A DNA stretch of 64,000 nucleotides from CAVRQM01 sp963838805. Its GTDB lineage: Bacteria > Pseudomonadota > Alphaproteobacteria > Acetobacterales > Acetobacteraceae. A program made the position numbers and the translations under genes. The notes under the pieces were generated by a model. It saw nothing but the letters and a program-made list of their open reading frames with translations, did not search any database and was not told the DNA's origin. The stretch covers positions 310,001 to 374,000 of the forward strand of contig CAWISK010000005.1 of the NCBI GenBank assembly GCA_963838805.1, given 5' to 3'. Shown in pieces: positions 37,386 through 46,412 of the stretch; position 1 is the first letter of the stretch, and every line of letters begins with the position of its first letter.

Positions 37386-38078
37386 GTGTCCGTATTCAAG
37401 CGCCGCAAGCCCGAGGATCCTGGCACGCGCGAGATCAGCGCCGGCCAGCATTCGCCGCGTTTCGGCGCGCCCGAGACTACCTCCCAGCCCGCCGCGGACA
37501 CCGGCCTCGGCGTGCCGCCGTTCCGACCGGCGCCACCGGCGAGCTCGCCGCTCCCCGGCCCCCCCACCGCTTTCAAGGAGTCTCCAATCATGGGCCGTTC
37601 CCCGTTCTCCGCAGCACCGCCTCCCTCTCCGGCGCCCAACCCCTCGCCGAACCTCTCGGCACCGCCGCGCCCGGCCATGGCACCGGGCGCCCCGGCCGCC
37701 CGCCGCGAACCGGGCGAACGCCGCACGCTGGTCGTGGGCCGCGGCATCAGCCTGCAAGGCGTGGTGCAGGATGCCGAGCGGCTGGTGGTCGAGGGCACGG
37801 TCGAGGCGACCATGATCCACGCCGTGGAGCTGGCGATCTCGCCGGGCGGCGTGTTCAAGGGCGAGGTAGAGGTCGAGGATGCCGAGGTTGCCGGCACCAT
37901 CGACGGCACGCTGACCGCGCGCGGCAATCTCAACGTGCGCGCCACCGGCAAGGTGCTCGGCACCGCCCGCTGCCGCCGGCTGCAGGTCGAGGATGGCGGC
38001 CAGATCACCGGCCGCATGGAGATGCTGACGGAAACCACGCGCGCCGCCGAGCCGGTCCGCAGCGAAGCCGCGGAGTAG
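37386..38078 (+). CDS. Bactofilin
   Basis: This bactofilin (polymer-forming cytoskeletal protein) is about 230 residues. Residues 1-105 are a long, Pro/Ala/Ser-rich disordered N-terminus. Residues 110-210 are the beta-helix core: TLVVGRGISLQGVVQDAERLVVEGTVEATMIHAVELAISPGGVFKGEVEVEDAEVAGTIDG and the closing RLQVEDGGQITGRME. Start is GTG 37386 with GAGGGAGG about five bases upstream. Bactofilins polymerise without nucleotide and position cell-wall or stalk machinery. The unusually long Pro-rich leader is notable. It converges on alr. Confidence 0.88.
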   Translation: MSVFKRRKPEDPGTREISAGQHSPRFGAPETTSQPAADTGLGVPPFRPAPPASSPLPGPPTAFKESPIMGRSPFSAAPPPSPAPNPSPNLSAPPRPAMAPGAPAARREPGERRTLVVGRGISLQGVVQDAERLVVEGTVEATMIHAVELAISPGGVFKGEVEVEDAEVAGTIDGTLTARGNLNVRATGKVLGTARCRRLQVEDGGQITGRMEMLTETTRAAEPVRSEAAE

Positions 38079-38117
38079 GCCCTGGGGGTAGCCCCTGGGA
38101 GCAGGCCCTGGCCGCCG

Positions 38118-39226
38118 CTACGCGCCGACGTAGCGGCGCGCGTAGCGGTGGCCGAGGCTGGTCAGCAGCTCGTAGCCGATCGTCTCGGCCGCCGGCGCCA
38201 CTGCGTCGAGCGGATTGCCCGGCCCGATCAGATCGACCAAGTGTTCCCGGCAGGATCGGCGGACCTTCGTGGTCCGTCACATCGACCGTCAGGCTGTCCA
38301 TCGACACGCGCCCCACGATCGGCAGCCTCGCGCGGCCCAGCCACACGGCGCCGCGATTGCTGAACCCGCGCAGGAACCCGTCGGCATAGCCGACCGCGAC
38401 GGTGGCGATCCGCCGTTGCGTGGCGGCCCGGAACGTGGCGCCGTAGCCGACACCGGTCCCCGGCGGGATCGTGCGCGATTGCACCACGCAGCCTTGCAGG
38501 CGGACCACGGGCGCCATCGGGTTCGGGCCGGACTCATTGGGTGCGACTCCGTACAGCGCCGCACCGGGTCGCACCAGGTCGAGATGATATTCCGGCCCCA
38601 GGAAGATGCCGGACGACGCGGCAAGGCTCGCCGGTGCCGCCGGCAGCCTGGCGCGCAGCCGGTTGAAGTCCGCGAGCTGAGCCGGATTCGCCGGGTCGTC
38701 CGGACGGTCGGCGCAGGCGAGATGGCTCATCACCAGCCCGATCCGCACACCGCGCAGACGGTCGGCATCCCCGGTCAGCGTCTCGACATCGGACGCCGAC
38801 AGGCCGAGCCGCGACATGCCCGTGTCGATGTGCAGGAACGCAACAGGGCCCGAGTCCCGCCCCGCCACCGCGCCCTGCCAGCCGGCAATCTGCTCGAGGC
38901 TGTTCAGCACCGGGATCAGGCCGTGTTCGTGGAACAGCCTCTCGGTGCCGGGGGGCGGCCCGTGCAGCACGACGACAGCCGGCCCTGATCCCAGCAGGCC
39001 GCGCAGCACGACCCCTTCATCGACATGCGCCACGAAGAACGTGCGGCAGCCCGCGCGCCGCAGCACCGGCGCCACCTGCTCCATGCCCAGCCCGTAGGCA
39101 TCGGCCTTGACCACGGCGGCGGTCTCGGCGGTGCGTCGCACGCGCGCGCAGCACCTCGAAATTGCGCCGGATCGCCGCGAGATCGACGGTCAGGATCCCG
39201 CCCGCGCGCTCAGCCGCCGCGTCCAT
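38118..39226 (-). CDS. alr: Alanine racemase, with two frameshifts
   Basis: This is a PLP-dependent alanine racemase making D-alanine for peptidoglycan. It begins MDAAAERAGGILTVDLAAIRRNFEVLRAR at ATG 39226, moves to a second frame near 39130 with the PLP lysine motif AVVKADAYGLG, and continues FLHIDTGMSRLGL, HLDLVRPGAALYG and VGYADG with the catalytic tyrosine. Near 38240 the frame changes again, giving LIGPGNPLDAVAPAAETIGYELLTSLGHRY and ending at TAG 38118. The three pieces together have normal length (about 370 residues). Since the product is normally essential, sequencing indels are more likely than loss of function. The start overlaps the SDR stop (TGATG). Confidence 0.85.
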
Positions 39227-39942
39227 CAGATCGCCCTTACCAGACCACCATCGACCAGCAGGTTCTGCCCGGTGATATAGCCGGCCTCGTCTGACAGCAG
39301 GAAGGCGACGGTGTCCGCCAGTTCCCGCACCCGTCCATAGCGGCCGGCCGGGATGCGCGGCACGATCTCCGGCACCACCGGCAGGCTGTCGAAGAATCCT
39401 GGCAGCACGGCGTTCATGCGGATGTTCTGCCCCGCGTGGTTACGCGCGAACATCTTGACGTAGCTCGCAAGCGCCGCGCGAAACGCGGCCGAAAGCGGGA
39501 ACATCGGATCCGGCTCGACCGCGGCATAGGACGAGATCGCGACCACCGCACCGCCGCCTTGTTTCTCGAACTGCGGCAGCAGCAGGCGCGCGAGCCGCAC
39601 GGTCGGCATCAGCAGCAGATCGAGTGCCGCATGCCAGTCCTGGTCGGAAATGGCGGTCAGCGCGCCCTTGGCCGCGTGGCCGGTACTGATCACCGCCCCG
39701 TCGATCCGGCCATGCGCCTGCAACCCCCGCTCCATCAGACCCTGCAGATCGGCGGCCTGGGCGATGTCGCCGCGCACGGCGATGGCCCCCAGTTCCGCCG
39801 CCACCGCTTCCACCCGCTCCGAGCGGCCGAACAGCACGAGTTTCCAGCCACGTTGTGCCAGCGCGCGCGCGGCCCCTGCACCCAGGCCGGAGCCGGAGGC
39901 GGTGACAATCGCCACTTTCCCATCGGGATGGTTCTGCATCAT
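39226..39942 (-). CDS. SDR-family oxidoreductase
   Basis: This 238-residue classical short-chain dehydrogenase starts MMQNHPDGKVAIVTASGSGLGAGAARAL at ATG 39942; the cofactor loop is TASGSGLGAG rather than the common TGGxxGIG. The active-site tyrosine position is less standard: the region AVVAISSYAAVEPDPMFPLSAAFRAALASYVKMFARN carries serine and lysine, but the Tyr-x-x-x-Lys spacing is altered. It ends DEAGYITGQNLLVDGGL, typical of the family. The substrate is unknown. It shares a stop/start junction with the downstream alanine racemase. Confidence 0.75.
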   Translation of the reverse strand: MMQNHPDGKVAIVTASGSGLGAGAARALAQRGWKLVLFGRSERVEAVAAELGAIAVRGDIAQAADLQGLMERGLQAHGRIDGAVISTGHAAKGALTAISDQDWHAALDLLLMPTVRLARLLLPQFEKQGGGAVVAISSYAAVEPDPMFPLSAAFRAALASYVKMFARNHAGQNIRMNAVLPGFFDSLPVVPEIVPRIPAGRYGRVRELADTVAFLLSDEAGYITGQNLLVDGGLVRAI

Positions 39943-40040
39943 TCAGCCTCCTTCGCACGGCGCGCCGATTTCACTCGCCCGGATCGTCGCGCTGGCGTTC
40001 TATATCCGCGGGCCGAGCCGGCATAGCACCAGGAGCACAT

Positions 40041-40487
40041 ATGCAATCTTCGTATCTCGTAGCCTTTCTGGGCGTGGGGGCCGTTCTTCTGCTGGCGGGC
40101 TGCGGGCCGACCGCCGAACAGCAGGCGGCGATGGATGCGGCACAACGCGCCGCCGACCAGCAGAAATGCACGGGCTTCGGCTTCGCGCCCGGCACCGATG
40201 CCTTCGCCCATTGCATGATGGGGATCGCCTCACAGCGCGACGCCCAGGCAGCCGCCGACCGCCGTGCCGCCGCAGCGCGGGCGGCCGCGGACCAGCGAGC
40301 CAAGGATGCCATCCAGGCGCAAAAGGACGCGGCCGACCGGGACGCCTGGGACAGGAAGACCGGCCAGGGGAAATACTCGTCGTCTTCGTCCCCGGGCGGT
40401 TCGACCTACCCGCTGCCGAGTGCTGCCGCGATCCCCGGCATGAACTGCACCGGCACCGGCGACGAGGCAACCTGCGATGCACGGTGA
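40041..40487 (+). CDS. Small lipoprotein, unknown function
   Basis: This 148-residue protein has a lipoprotein signal: MQSSYLVAFLGVGAVLLLAGCGP with lipobox LLAGC near residue 21. After the lipidated cysteine comes a helical, Ala/Gln/Arg-rich region (DAAQRAADQQ, AAADRRAAAARAAADQRAKDAIQAQKDA), likely coiled coil, and a Ser/Gly-rich tail. The short core KCTGFGFAPGTDAFAHCMMGI with two cysteines recalls a widespread motif in small exported proteobacterial proteins. No function is assigned. It is divergent from the SDR gene; the gap 39943-40040 is 98 bases. Confidence 0.72.
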   Translation: MQSSYLVAFLGVGAVLLLAGCGPTAEQQAAMDAAQRAADQQKCTGFGFAPGTDAFAHCMMGIASQRDAQAAADRRAAAARAAADQRAKDAIQAQKDAADRDAWDRKTGQGKYSSSSSPGGSTYPLPSAAAIPGMNCTGTGDEATCDAR

Positions 40488-40499
40488 ATCCCGGCGGCT

Positions 40500-41438
40500 T
40501 CAGGCGGCCTGCCGCCCTTTCGACAACGCCAGCACCAGGATGATGATCAGCCCGGTCAGCACGTAGCGCAGTCCGGCGCCCACCCCCAGCACGTTCAGCA
40601 TCGTCACGATCAGGTACAGGAACAGCGAGGCGGTCCACACCCCGGCCACCGTCGCCTGGCCGCCGGCGATGCTGGTGCCGCCCAGCACCACGACGGCAAT
40701 CGACATCAGCAGGAAATCCTCGGCCATGTTCAGCGACGCGCCGCCGGAATAGGCGGCGAGCAGCAGTCCGGCCACGGCCGCCAGCACGGCCGAGATGACA
40801 TAGACGGCGGCGATCACGGCCGGGATCGACACCCCGGCCAGATAGGCGGCGCGCGCGTTCTGGCCGATGGCGAGCACGGCCCGGCCGAAGGTCGATCGCG
40901 CGAGCAGCAGCGCCACCAGCCCCGCCACCAGCAGGAACAGCAGCGCGATCACCGGAATGCCGCCCACGCGCGCCAGGCTGAACTCCAGCAGCAGCGGCGG
41001 CGGCTTCGCGGTCGAGCCGCGCGAATAGGCGATCGTCATCGACTGCATGATGAATCCCGCCGCCAGCGTCGCGATCATCGGCGGGATGCTGAAGCCGCGG
41101 ATCAGCACGACGTTGGTCAGGCCCGCGCACAGGCCCACGCCCAGTGCCACGGCGATTCCCACCGCCAGGCCCGCGCCCTGCGTGTGCATCACGCCCATCG
41201 ACAAATACCCGGACAGCATCATCACCGAAGGGATCGAGAGGTCGATATTGCCGCCGCCGGTGGAGATGACCAGCATCTGGCCGATGCCCACGATGACGTA
41301 GAACGTGGCGAAGCCCGCAGCCGTGCTGAGCGTGGCGCCGGCACCGCGCCCCTCGACGCTTGCGACCGTCAGCGCCCAGACGACGACCGCGCCCAGCAGC
41401 GACCAGATCCACGGATTGGCGTCGAGCCATCGCCTCAT
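40500..41438 (-). CDS. Sugar ABC transporter permease (CUT2 / RbsC-like), second permease
   Basis: This is a RbsC/XylH-type permease of about 312 residues with many hydrophobic segments. Family text includes FYVIVGIGQMLVISTGGGNIDLSIPSVMMLSGYLSM, RGFSIPPMIATLAAGFI, and FLLMSIAVVVLGGTSIAGGQATVAGVW. It ends in LTGLIIILVLAL. The start ATG 41438 overlaps the stop of the upstream permease by four bases (ATGA). With that permease and the ATPase it forms a sugar importer; it is the last gene of its operon. Confidence 0.88.
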   Translation of the reverse strand: MRRWLDANPWIWSLLGAVVVWALTVASVEGRGAGATLSTAAGFATFYVIVGIGQMLVISTGGGNIDLSIPSVMMLSGYLSMGVMHTQGAGLAVGIAVALGVGLCAGLTNVVLIRGFSIPPMIATLAAGFIMQSMTIAYSRGSTAKPPPLLLEFSLARVGGIPVIALLFLLVAGLVALLLARSTFGRAVLAIGQNARAAYLAGVSIPAVIAAVYVISAVLAAVAGLLLAAYSGGASLNMAEDFLLMSIAVVVLGGTSIAGGQATVAGVWTASLFLYLIVTMLNVLGVGAGLRYVLTGLIIILVLALSKGRQAA

Positions 41439-42397
41439 GCGGGCCGCCTGCGTTGCAGTGCCCGGGTACCGAGCACGACGATCAGGATGGCGCCTTGCAC
41501 GCTGAGCTGCCAATCGGTCGAGACATCCATGAACGAGAGCAGCGAGCCGGTCAGCAGCATGATAAAAGCGCCGACCACCGCACCCACGGGCGCCACGATG
41601 CCGCCCACGAATTCGCCGCCGCCCACGATCACCGCCGCGATCGACAGCAGCGTATAGGGGCCGCCAAAATTGGCATCGCCGGTCGTGTTCAATCCGGTGA
41701 GCGCCAGCCCCGCAGCGACCCCGAAAACGCCGGCCAGTCCATACAGCGCGGCGCGCGCGGCCAGCAGCGACCATCCCGCGCGCCGTACCGCCTGCGGCGT
41801 GCTGCCGATGCCGCGCAGCACCACGCCGTAGGACGAACGCATGAACAGCCAATGCCCCAGCAGCGCCAGCAGCACCGCGACCACCACCGGCAAGGGCACG
41901 AGCGGCGGCTCGAGCCGCACCAGTGCCGCAAGCCAATCCGGCGACGCACCCCCCGGCTCCGGCAGTACCAGCAATGCGAGGCCCAGCCAGACGAACGAGG
42001 CGCCCAAGTGTCACGACGATCGACGGCAGCCGGCGCAACTCGATGAACGCGCCCATCCCGGCATAGGCCAGCACGCAGCCGGCCAGGACCAGGCCGCCCA
42101 GCAGCGGCCGCTCCGCCACCACAGTTGCCGACAGGCAGTTCACCAGGCCGATGAAGGCGCCGAGACCCAGATCGATGTCGCTGGCGGCGATCACGCAGAG
42201 CTGCGCAATCGAGGCCAGCATCATCGGTATCGAAAAGCCGAGCAGCAGCCGCATCCCGTTATAACTCAACGCGCGCGGTTGCATGACGCAGATCGCCACC
42301 AGCATCGCCGCGAGTGCCACGGCCGGCAGAACCGCGCTCAAGCCGCCGCCGCCGATGCGGGGAACGCGCTTAGGTACCGTGATGGCCGCAGCACTCA
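41435..42397 (-). CDS. Sugar ABC transporter permease (CUT2), frameshifted
   Basis: This permease is read in two pieces. It starts MSAAAITVPKRVPRIGGGGLSAVLP at ATG 42397 and shows FSIPMMLASIAQLCVIAASDIDLGLGAFIGLVNCLSA, the usual 'DxDLSVG' loop. Near 42005 the frame changes after RRLPSIVVTLG. It resumes as ASFVWLGLALLVLPEPGG and continues AVIVGGGEFVGGIVAPVGAVVGAFI to the stop at 41435. Total is about 320 residues. It partners with the permease encoded just downstream. The single indel may be a sequencing error, because both halves are well conserved. Confidence 0.82.
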
Positions 42398-42399
42398 TC

Positions 42400-43884
42400 T
42401 CAGGCAGCATCCGCATGAATGGGAGGTGCCGTTTCCGCAAAGGACGCGCGCAGCACCCGTTCCTCGGTCAGTGCCGCGCGGTCGATCTCGTCGGTGATGG
42501 AACCGCGATAGAAAACATAGATGCGGTCGCAATGCTTCAGCTCGTCGGTTTCGGTTGTGTAGAGGATCATGCAGGCGCCGCGTTCGGCAGCTCCCCGGAT
42601 GGACTCGAACAGCTCGCGCTTGGTGCCGACATCGACTCCGCGCATCGGATCGTCCAGCAGCAAGATGTCGGCACCACTCGCGAAGGCGCGCGCGATCAGC
42701 ACCTTCTGCTGGTTGCCGCCGCTCAGGCTCAGGATCGGATTGCTCATGTCCGGCGTGCGGATGCCGATCCGCTGCTGCCATGCACGGGCCAGCTCCGCCT
42801 CCCCACCAGGGCTGACGAGGCCGCCGCGCGCGAGCCGCCGCAGCGAGGCGATCGTGAGGTTGCGGCCGATCGACCAGAGCGGGAACACGCCCTCGCGCGG
42901 CCGGTCGCCGCTGACATAGGCGACGCTGCCATGCACCTGGACCGGCCCGCGCCCACCCCGCGCCGCCGCGAAGACGCGCAGCAGCATGTCGCGCTGACCA
43001 TGCCCGTCCAGACCGGCCAGGCCCACCACCTCGCCCGCATGGGCGGCGAACCCTGAGGCACCCTGCGAACGCACCGAGACGCGCAGCGCCGGTGCCGCCG
43101 CGCGCGCGACCGTTGCGTGTCCGGCCACCTCGATCGCCTCGCCGGTCAGGCCCATCCGTTCGACCAGTTGCGCGTGCGACAGGGTGTGCGGCCGCTCCCG
43201 CGCCACCACGTCGCCGTCGCGCATGACCACCACCCGGTCGGTATGCTCCAGCACCTCCGCCAGCCGGTGCGAGATGAAGATGCAGGACAGTCCGCGCTCC
43301 GCTGCACGGCGCGTGAATCGCATGAGCTGGTCGGCCGCCTGCGCTCCCAGCGAGGAGGTCGGTTCGTCCAGGATCACCAGGCGGGGCGTCTGGCCGGTTT
43401 CCGTGAAGGCGCGCGCGATCTCGACCATCTGCCGCTGGCCGATCGGCAATTGCCCCACCAGCGCATCGGTGCCGATCCCATGCCCTGGGAAGATGTCGTC
43501 CAGTGCCGCCCCGATCCGCCGCCGCGCGCGTGCGGGCCAGCCGAAGCCGCGCAGCCCGTGGTCCAGGATGCGCATGTTCTCGAACACGCGCAAATTCGGG
43601 CACAGCGACAATTCCTGGAACACGCAGCGTATGCCCAGCGCCTGCGCGCGCCGCACGTCGTAGCCGGCGGTCTCGTCGCGCCCGGCGACGGCGATGCTGC
43701 CGTCATCGGGCGCCAGCGTGCCGGCCAGCACCTGCATCAGCGTGCTCTTGCCGGCGCCGTTGTGCCCGACCAGGCCGAGCGTCTCGCCGGGGAGGATCTC
43801 CAGATCGACCCCGGCGAGCGCCCGCACAGCTCCGAACCGCTTCGCGATGCCGGACAGCACCACCGAGGTGCCGGAGCCGCTCAT
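42400..43884 (-). CDS. Sugar ABC transporter ATP-binding protein (CUT2, two ATPase domains)
   Basis: This 494-residue tandem ATPase of the RbsA/MglA type has a first-domain Walker A GHNGAGKSTLMQVLAG, signature GQLPIGQRQMVEIARAF, and Walker B LVILDEPTSSLG. The second domain has no proper Walker A (GLAGLDGHGQRDMLLRVF) but has SLSGGNQQKVLIARAFASGADILLLDDPMRGVDVG, the normal pattern for this class. Start chosen at ATG 43884 (MSGSGTSVVLSGIAKRFG). The SBP gene lies 16 bases upstream and the first permease starts directly after the stop, so the four genes form one transcript. Confidence 0.9.
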   Translation of the reverse strand: MSGSGTSVVLSGIAKRFGAVRALAGVDLEILPGETLGLVGHNGAGKSTLMQVLAGTLAPDDGSIAVAGRDETAGYDVRRAQALGIRCVFQELSLCPNLRVFENMRILDHGLRGFGWPARARRRIGAALDDIFPGHGIGTDALVGQLPIGQRQMVEIARAFTETGQTPRLVILDEPTSSLGAQAADQLMRFTRRAAERGLSCIFISHRLAEVLEHTDRVVVMRDGDVVARERPHTLSHAQLVERMGLTGEAIEVAGHATVARAAAPALRVSVRSQGASGFAAHAGEVVGLAGLDGHGQRDMLLRVFAAARGGRGPVQVHGSVAYVSGDRPREGVFPLWSIGRNLTIASLRRLARGGLVSPGGEAELARAWQQRIGIRTPDMSNPILSLSGGNQQKVLIARAFASGADILLLDDPMRGVDVGTKRELFESIRGAAERGACMILYTTETDELKHCDRIYVFYRGSITDEIDRAALTEERVLRASFAETAPPIHADAA

Positions 43885-43900
43885 GCAGTGCGGCTCCGCC

Positions 43901-44995
43901 TCACATATCACCCGCCTTGGCCACCGGCGATGCCGGCAGCGGCGCGCCCGCCGCATTGGCGTCGATCACCTGCGCCGCCCAGGCCTGCGTATAGACCGGC
44001 GTTGCCACCGCACCGTCCGGCATCACCTTCAGCCACGCATCCAGATCGCTCTTCTGGATCACCGGCAGCGGCAGATAGATTGTCTTGGGCACCTTCTTGC
44101 CGGCCAGCACCTGCTGCGCCACCCAGAACGCCACCGACGCGCAGCCCGGCGCCGAGGACAGCGAGAACGTGTCGTAATTGGCGTTCTGCGTCAGCAGATC
44201 GTGCCACAGCGACAGTTCGTCCTGCCGGTTGCCGAAGATGATGAGGGGCGTCGGCCGCCCGGCCGCCTTGAACGCCTGGTAGGTGCCCCAGCCGTCGCCG
44301 CCCTGGGTCACGATCGCATCGACCGGGGGCAGGCTGGGCAGGATGCTGGCCACTTCCTTCTGCGCGATGGTCTGCGTCCAGTTGCCATAGACCGAGCCGA
44401 CCACCTTGATGCCGGGCGATTTGGCGAACTCCTCGGTAATGCCCTTGTGGATATCGGCATCCACCGAAATGCCGGCGATGCCGCGCACCTCCAGCACGTT
44501 GCCTTTACCGCCCAGCTTCTTGGCGACGAAATCCGCTTCCTGACGGCCCATGCTGGTGTAGTCATAGGCCACCTTGTAGGCGCAGGGTGCGGTGGCCAGC
44601 CCGTCGAACACCACCACCACGATATGCGCGTCGCACGCCTCCTGGATGACGCCGTTCAGCGCCGTGGGCGAGGCCGCGTTGATGACGATCGCGTCCCAGC
44701 CTTCGAGGATCATGCTTTGCAGCTGGTTGGCCTGCTCTGGTGCCGAGGCATTGGCGTTGACCACCTTGGCGGCCTTGATGATGCCGGCCTTGATCGCATC
44801 GGACGTGGCGCGATCCCAGGTCTTCAGCATCTGCTGACGCCAGGAATTGCCGGCGTAGGAGTTGCTGAGCGCGATCCGCTTGCCCGAGGTGTCGCCGGTC
44901 GCGACCCCGGTCTCGGCGGCGAAAGCGGAAGCGCCACCCAGCATGGCGGCAAGCCCGAGTGCCGCCGCCAGATATCGCGAAATCATCGATGCCAT
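43901..44995 (-). CDS. Sugar ABC transporter periplasmic binding protein (CUT2)
   Basis: This 364-residue binding protein has a Sec signal peptide, MASMISRYLAAALGLAAMLGGASAFAAE. The mature protein begins near GKRIALSNSYAGNSWRQQMLKTWD and shows SMILEGWDAIVINAASPTALNGVIQEA, VEVRGIAGISVDADIHKGITEEF-type text and VDAIVTQGGDGWGTYQAFKAAG. This is the PBP type I fold of the ribose/autoinducer group. GGAGG six bases upstream supports the ATG at 44995. It heads the first CUT2 operon. The ligand is unknown. Confidence 0.88.
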   Translation of the reverse strand: MASMISRYLAAALGLAAMLGGASAFAAETGVATGDTSGKRIALSNSYAGNSWRQQMLKTWDRATSDAIKAGIIKAAKVVNANASAPEQANQLQSMILEGWDAIVINAASPTALNGVIQEACDAHIVVVVFDGLATAPCAYKVAYDYTSMGRQEADFVAKKLGGKGNVLEVRGIAGISVDADIHKGITEEFAKSPGIKVVGSVYGNWTQTIAQKEVASILPSLPPVDAIVTQGGDGWGTYQAFKAAGRPTPLIIFGNRQDELSLWHDLLTQNANYDTFSLSSAPGCASVAFWVAQQVLAGKKVPKTIYLPLPVIQKSDLDAWLKVMPDGAVATPVYTQAWAAQVIDANAAGAPLPASPVAKAGDM

Positions 44996-45035
44996 CGGTT
45001 TCCTCCTGTTGTTGTGCAGCCGCTTGCTCGCGGCC

Positions 45036-45344
45036 TTACTTGTCGTACTCGCTCAGCATCTCGAAAAACCGCAACTCGACCTCCGCGGCGAGAAACTCGT
45101 CGTGGCGGGCGAACCATTCCTTCTGGTACGGCAACGCCAGGTGGCGGTCGAGATCTGCCCTGGTCGTCCAGTTCTCGTAGAAATAGAACACGTTCGGATC
45201 GTCGCTGCTGGCATGGAAATGGTAGTCCACGCAGCCCGGCTCGGCACGCGATTTCGGCACGAAGGATTGCAGCAGCGTCATCAGCTCGGCCCGCTTCTCG
45301 GGCCGCGCGCGCAGGGTCGCGGTCAGGGTGCAGCGCGGGGTCAT
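45036..45344 (-). CDS. Antibiotic biosynthesis monooxygenase (ABM) family protein
   Basis: This 102-residue dimeric alpha-beta barrel protein of the ABM family reads CTLTATLRARPEKRAELMTLLQSFVPKSRAEPGCVDYHFHASSDDPNVFYFYENW, the standard opening, and ends HDEFLAAEVELRFFEMLSEY. Members include quinol monooxygenases and small sugar mutarotase-like folds; function is rarely known. It lies between the binding proteins of the two sugar ABC systems, 31 bases after the upstream SBP stop on the same strand. It may act on the transported compound or its product (inference). Confidence 0.82.
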   Translation of the reverse strand: MTPRCTLTATLRARPEKRAELMTLLQSFVPKSRAEPGCVDYHFHASSDDPNVFYFYENWTTRADLDRHLALPYQKEWFARHDEFLAAEVELRFFEMLSEYDK

Positions 45345-45375
45345 GGTACCTCCCTCCGGTTTGCCGCGATGCCGC

Positions 45376-46380
45376 TCAGAACCCGGCCTTGTCCACCGTG
45401 TCCTTGGTGAAGATCAGCGGCTTGCCATAGACGATCTCGCCATTCTGGCCCACCGTGTAGGTGCCGATCTTGCCGGCCTGGAACGTCTCGCCCGGCTTGC
45501 CCGCGAGCTTGCCGGCCAGCTTCAGATGCGTGGCATAGACCGCGAGATAGCCGAGCTCATACGGGTTCCACAGCGCGAACGCCTTCTCCGAGCCGTCCGC
45601 CAGATAGCTCTTGATCGCGCTCGGCAGCGCGAAGCCCGTCGAAAAGACCTTTCCGGCGCGCCCGGTCGCCTCGATCGCCCGCGCCGCCGCCGGCGCGCTC
45701 ACCGCCGAGGACGAGATGATCACCTTCAGATTGGGATGCGCCTGCATCAGATTGACGGCGACGTCGTAGCTCTTGGCCTCGTCATCGGCGGCGTATTGCG
45801 TGTCCACGACCTTGAACACCTTGTATTTCGGATCGGTCTGGGTGAGCTGGGTCATGATGCGGATATGCGCCATGTGATTCGGCGCGGTGGGCGAGGCCGC
45901 GACGAAAGCGATCTCGCCGCCCTGCGGCGCGTCCAGCAGCGCGCAATCCAGCATGGTGCGCGCGGCCTGCTCATAGGAAAGCTGGTTGACGAACATGTCG
46001 CGCGCGGGCAGCGCCGCGTCCGCGTCGAACGTCGTCACCACGACCCCCTGCTTGCGCGCCTGTTTCAGCACCGGCGCCACCGCGTTCAGGTCGATCGCCG
46101 CGAGCAGGATGCCGTTCGGCTCCTGCGTCAGGAAGTTCTCGAGCGTCTCCACCTGCAGCGAGACATCGGCATGGTCGGCACCCGCGTACACGAACGTGTC
46201 GCCCAGCTCCTTCGCGGCATCTCGCCCGCCCTTGGCGGCGGCCTCGAAATACGGGAAGCCGGTCCATTTGGGGGTCATCATCAGCTTGAAACCTGAGTCC
46301 TTGGCGTGCGCGCCCGAACCCAGCGAAAGCAAAGCGACGGCGGCGACTGTCGCCAGCAGCGTCGAAAGCTTGGAGGTCAT
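45376..46380 (-). CDS. Rhamnose/autoinducer-2-type ABC substrate-binding protein (RhaS/LsrB-like)
   Basis: This 334-residue PBP type I protein has a Sec signal MTSKLSTLLATVAAVALLSLGSGAHAKDSG. The mature part shows KLMMTPKWTGFPYFEAAAKGGRDAAKELG, VETLENFLTQEPNGILLAAIDLNAVAPVLKQARKQGVVVTTFDAD, and LNPYELGYLA-type text near the C-terminus (WNPYELGYLAVYATHL). These features place it in the RhaS/LsrB group. It is the binding protein for the second CUT2 system, whose ATPase and permeases are upstream on the same strand. The ligand remains unknown; rhamnose is only one possibility. Confidence 0.85.
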   Translation of the reverse strand: MTSKLSTLLATVAAVALLSLGSGAHAKDSGFKLMMTPKWTGFPYFEAAAKGGRDAAKELGDTFVYAGADHADVSLQVETLENFLTQEPNGILLAAIDLNAVAPVLKQARKQGVVVTTFDADAALPARDMFVNQLSYEQAARTMLDCALLDAPQGGEIAFVAASPTAPNHMAHIRIMTQLTQTDPKYKVFKVVDTQYAADDEAKSYDVAVNLMQAHPNLKVIISSSAVSAPAAARAIEATGRAGKVFSTGFALPSAIKSYLADGSEKAFALWNPYELGYLAVYATHLKLAGKLAGKPGETFQAGKIGTYTVGQNGEIVYGKPLIFTKDTVDKAGF

Positions 46381-46412
46381 GGCTGTTTCCCTTTGTTGTT
46401 CTGTGGCGGCAA

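Noticed and set aside
40500..42440. Single 646-codon permease fusion spanning both CUT2 permeases
   Set aside because: The frame passes through a nonconserved Arg/Gly-rich stretch between 41440 and 42005; the second permease has its own ATG at 41438, and the first continues in another frame, so this is two genes with one indel.
45036..45344. Rhamnose mutarotase (RhaM/RhaU) for the ABM protein
   Set aside because: The fold may be similar, but the sequence follows the ABM/quinol monooxygenase pattern and lacks the mutarotase start and motifs; no other rhamnose catabolic gene is present.
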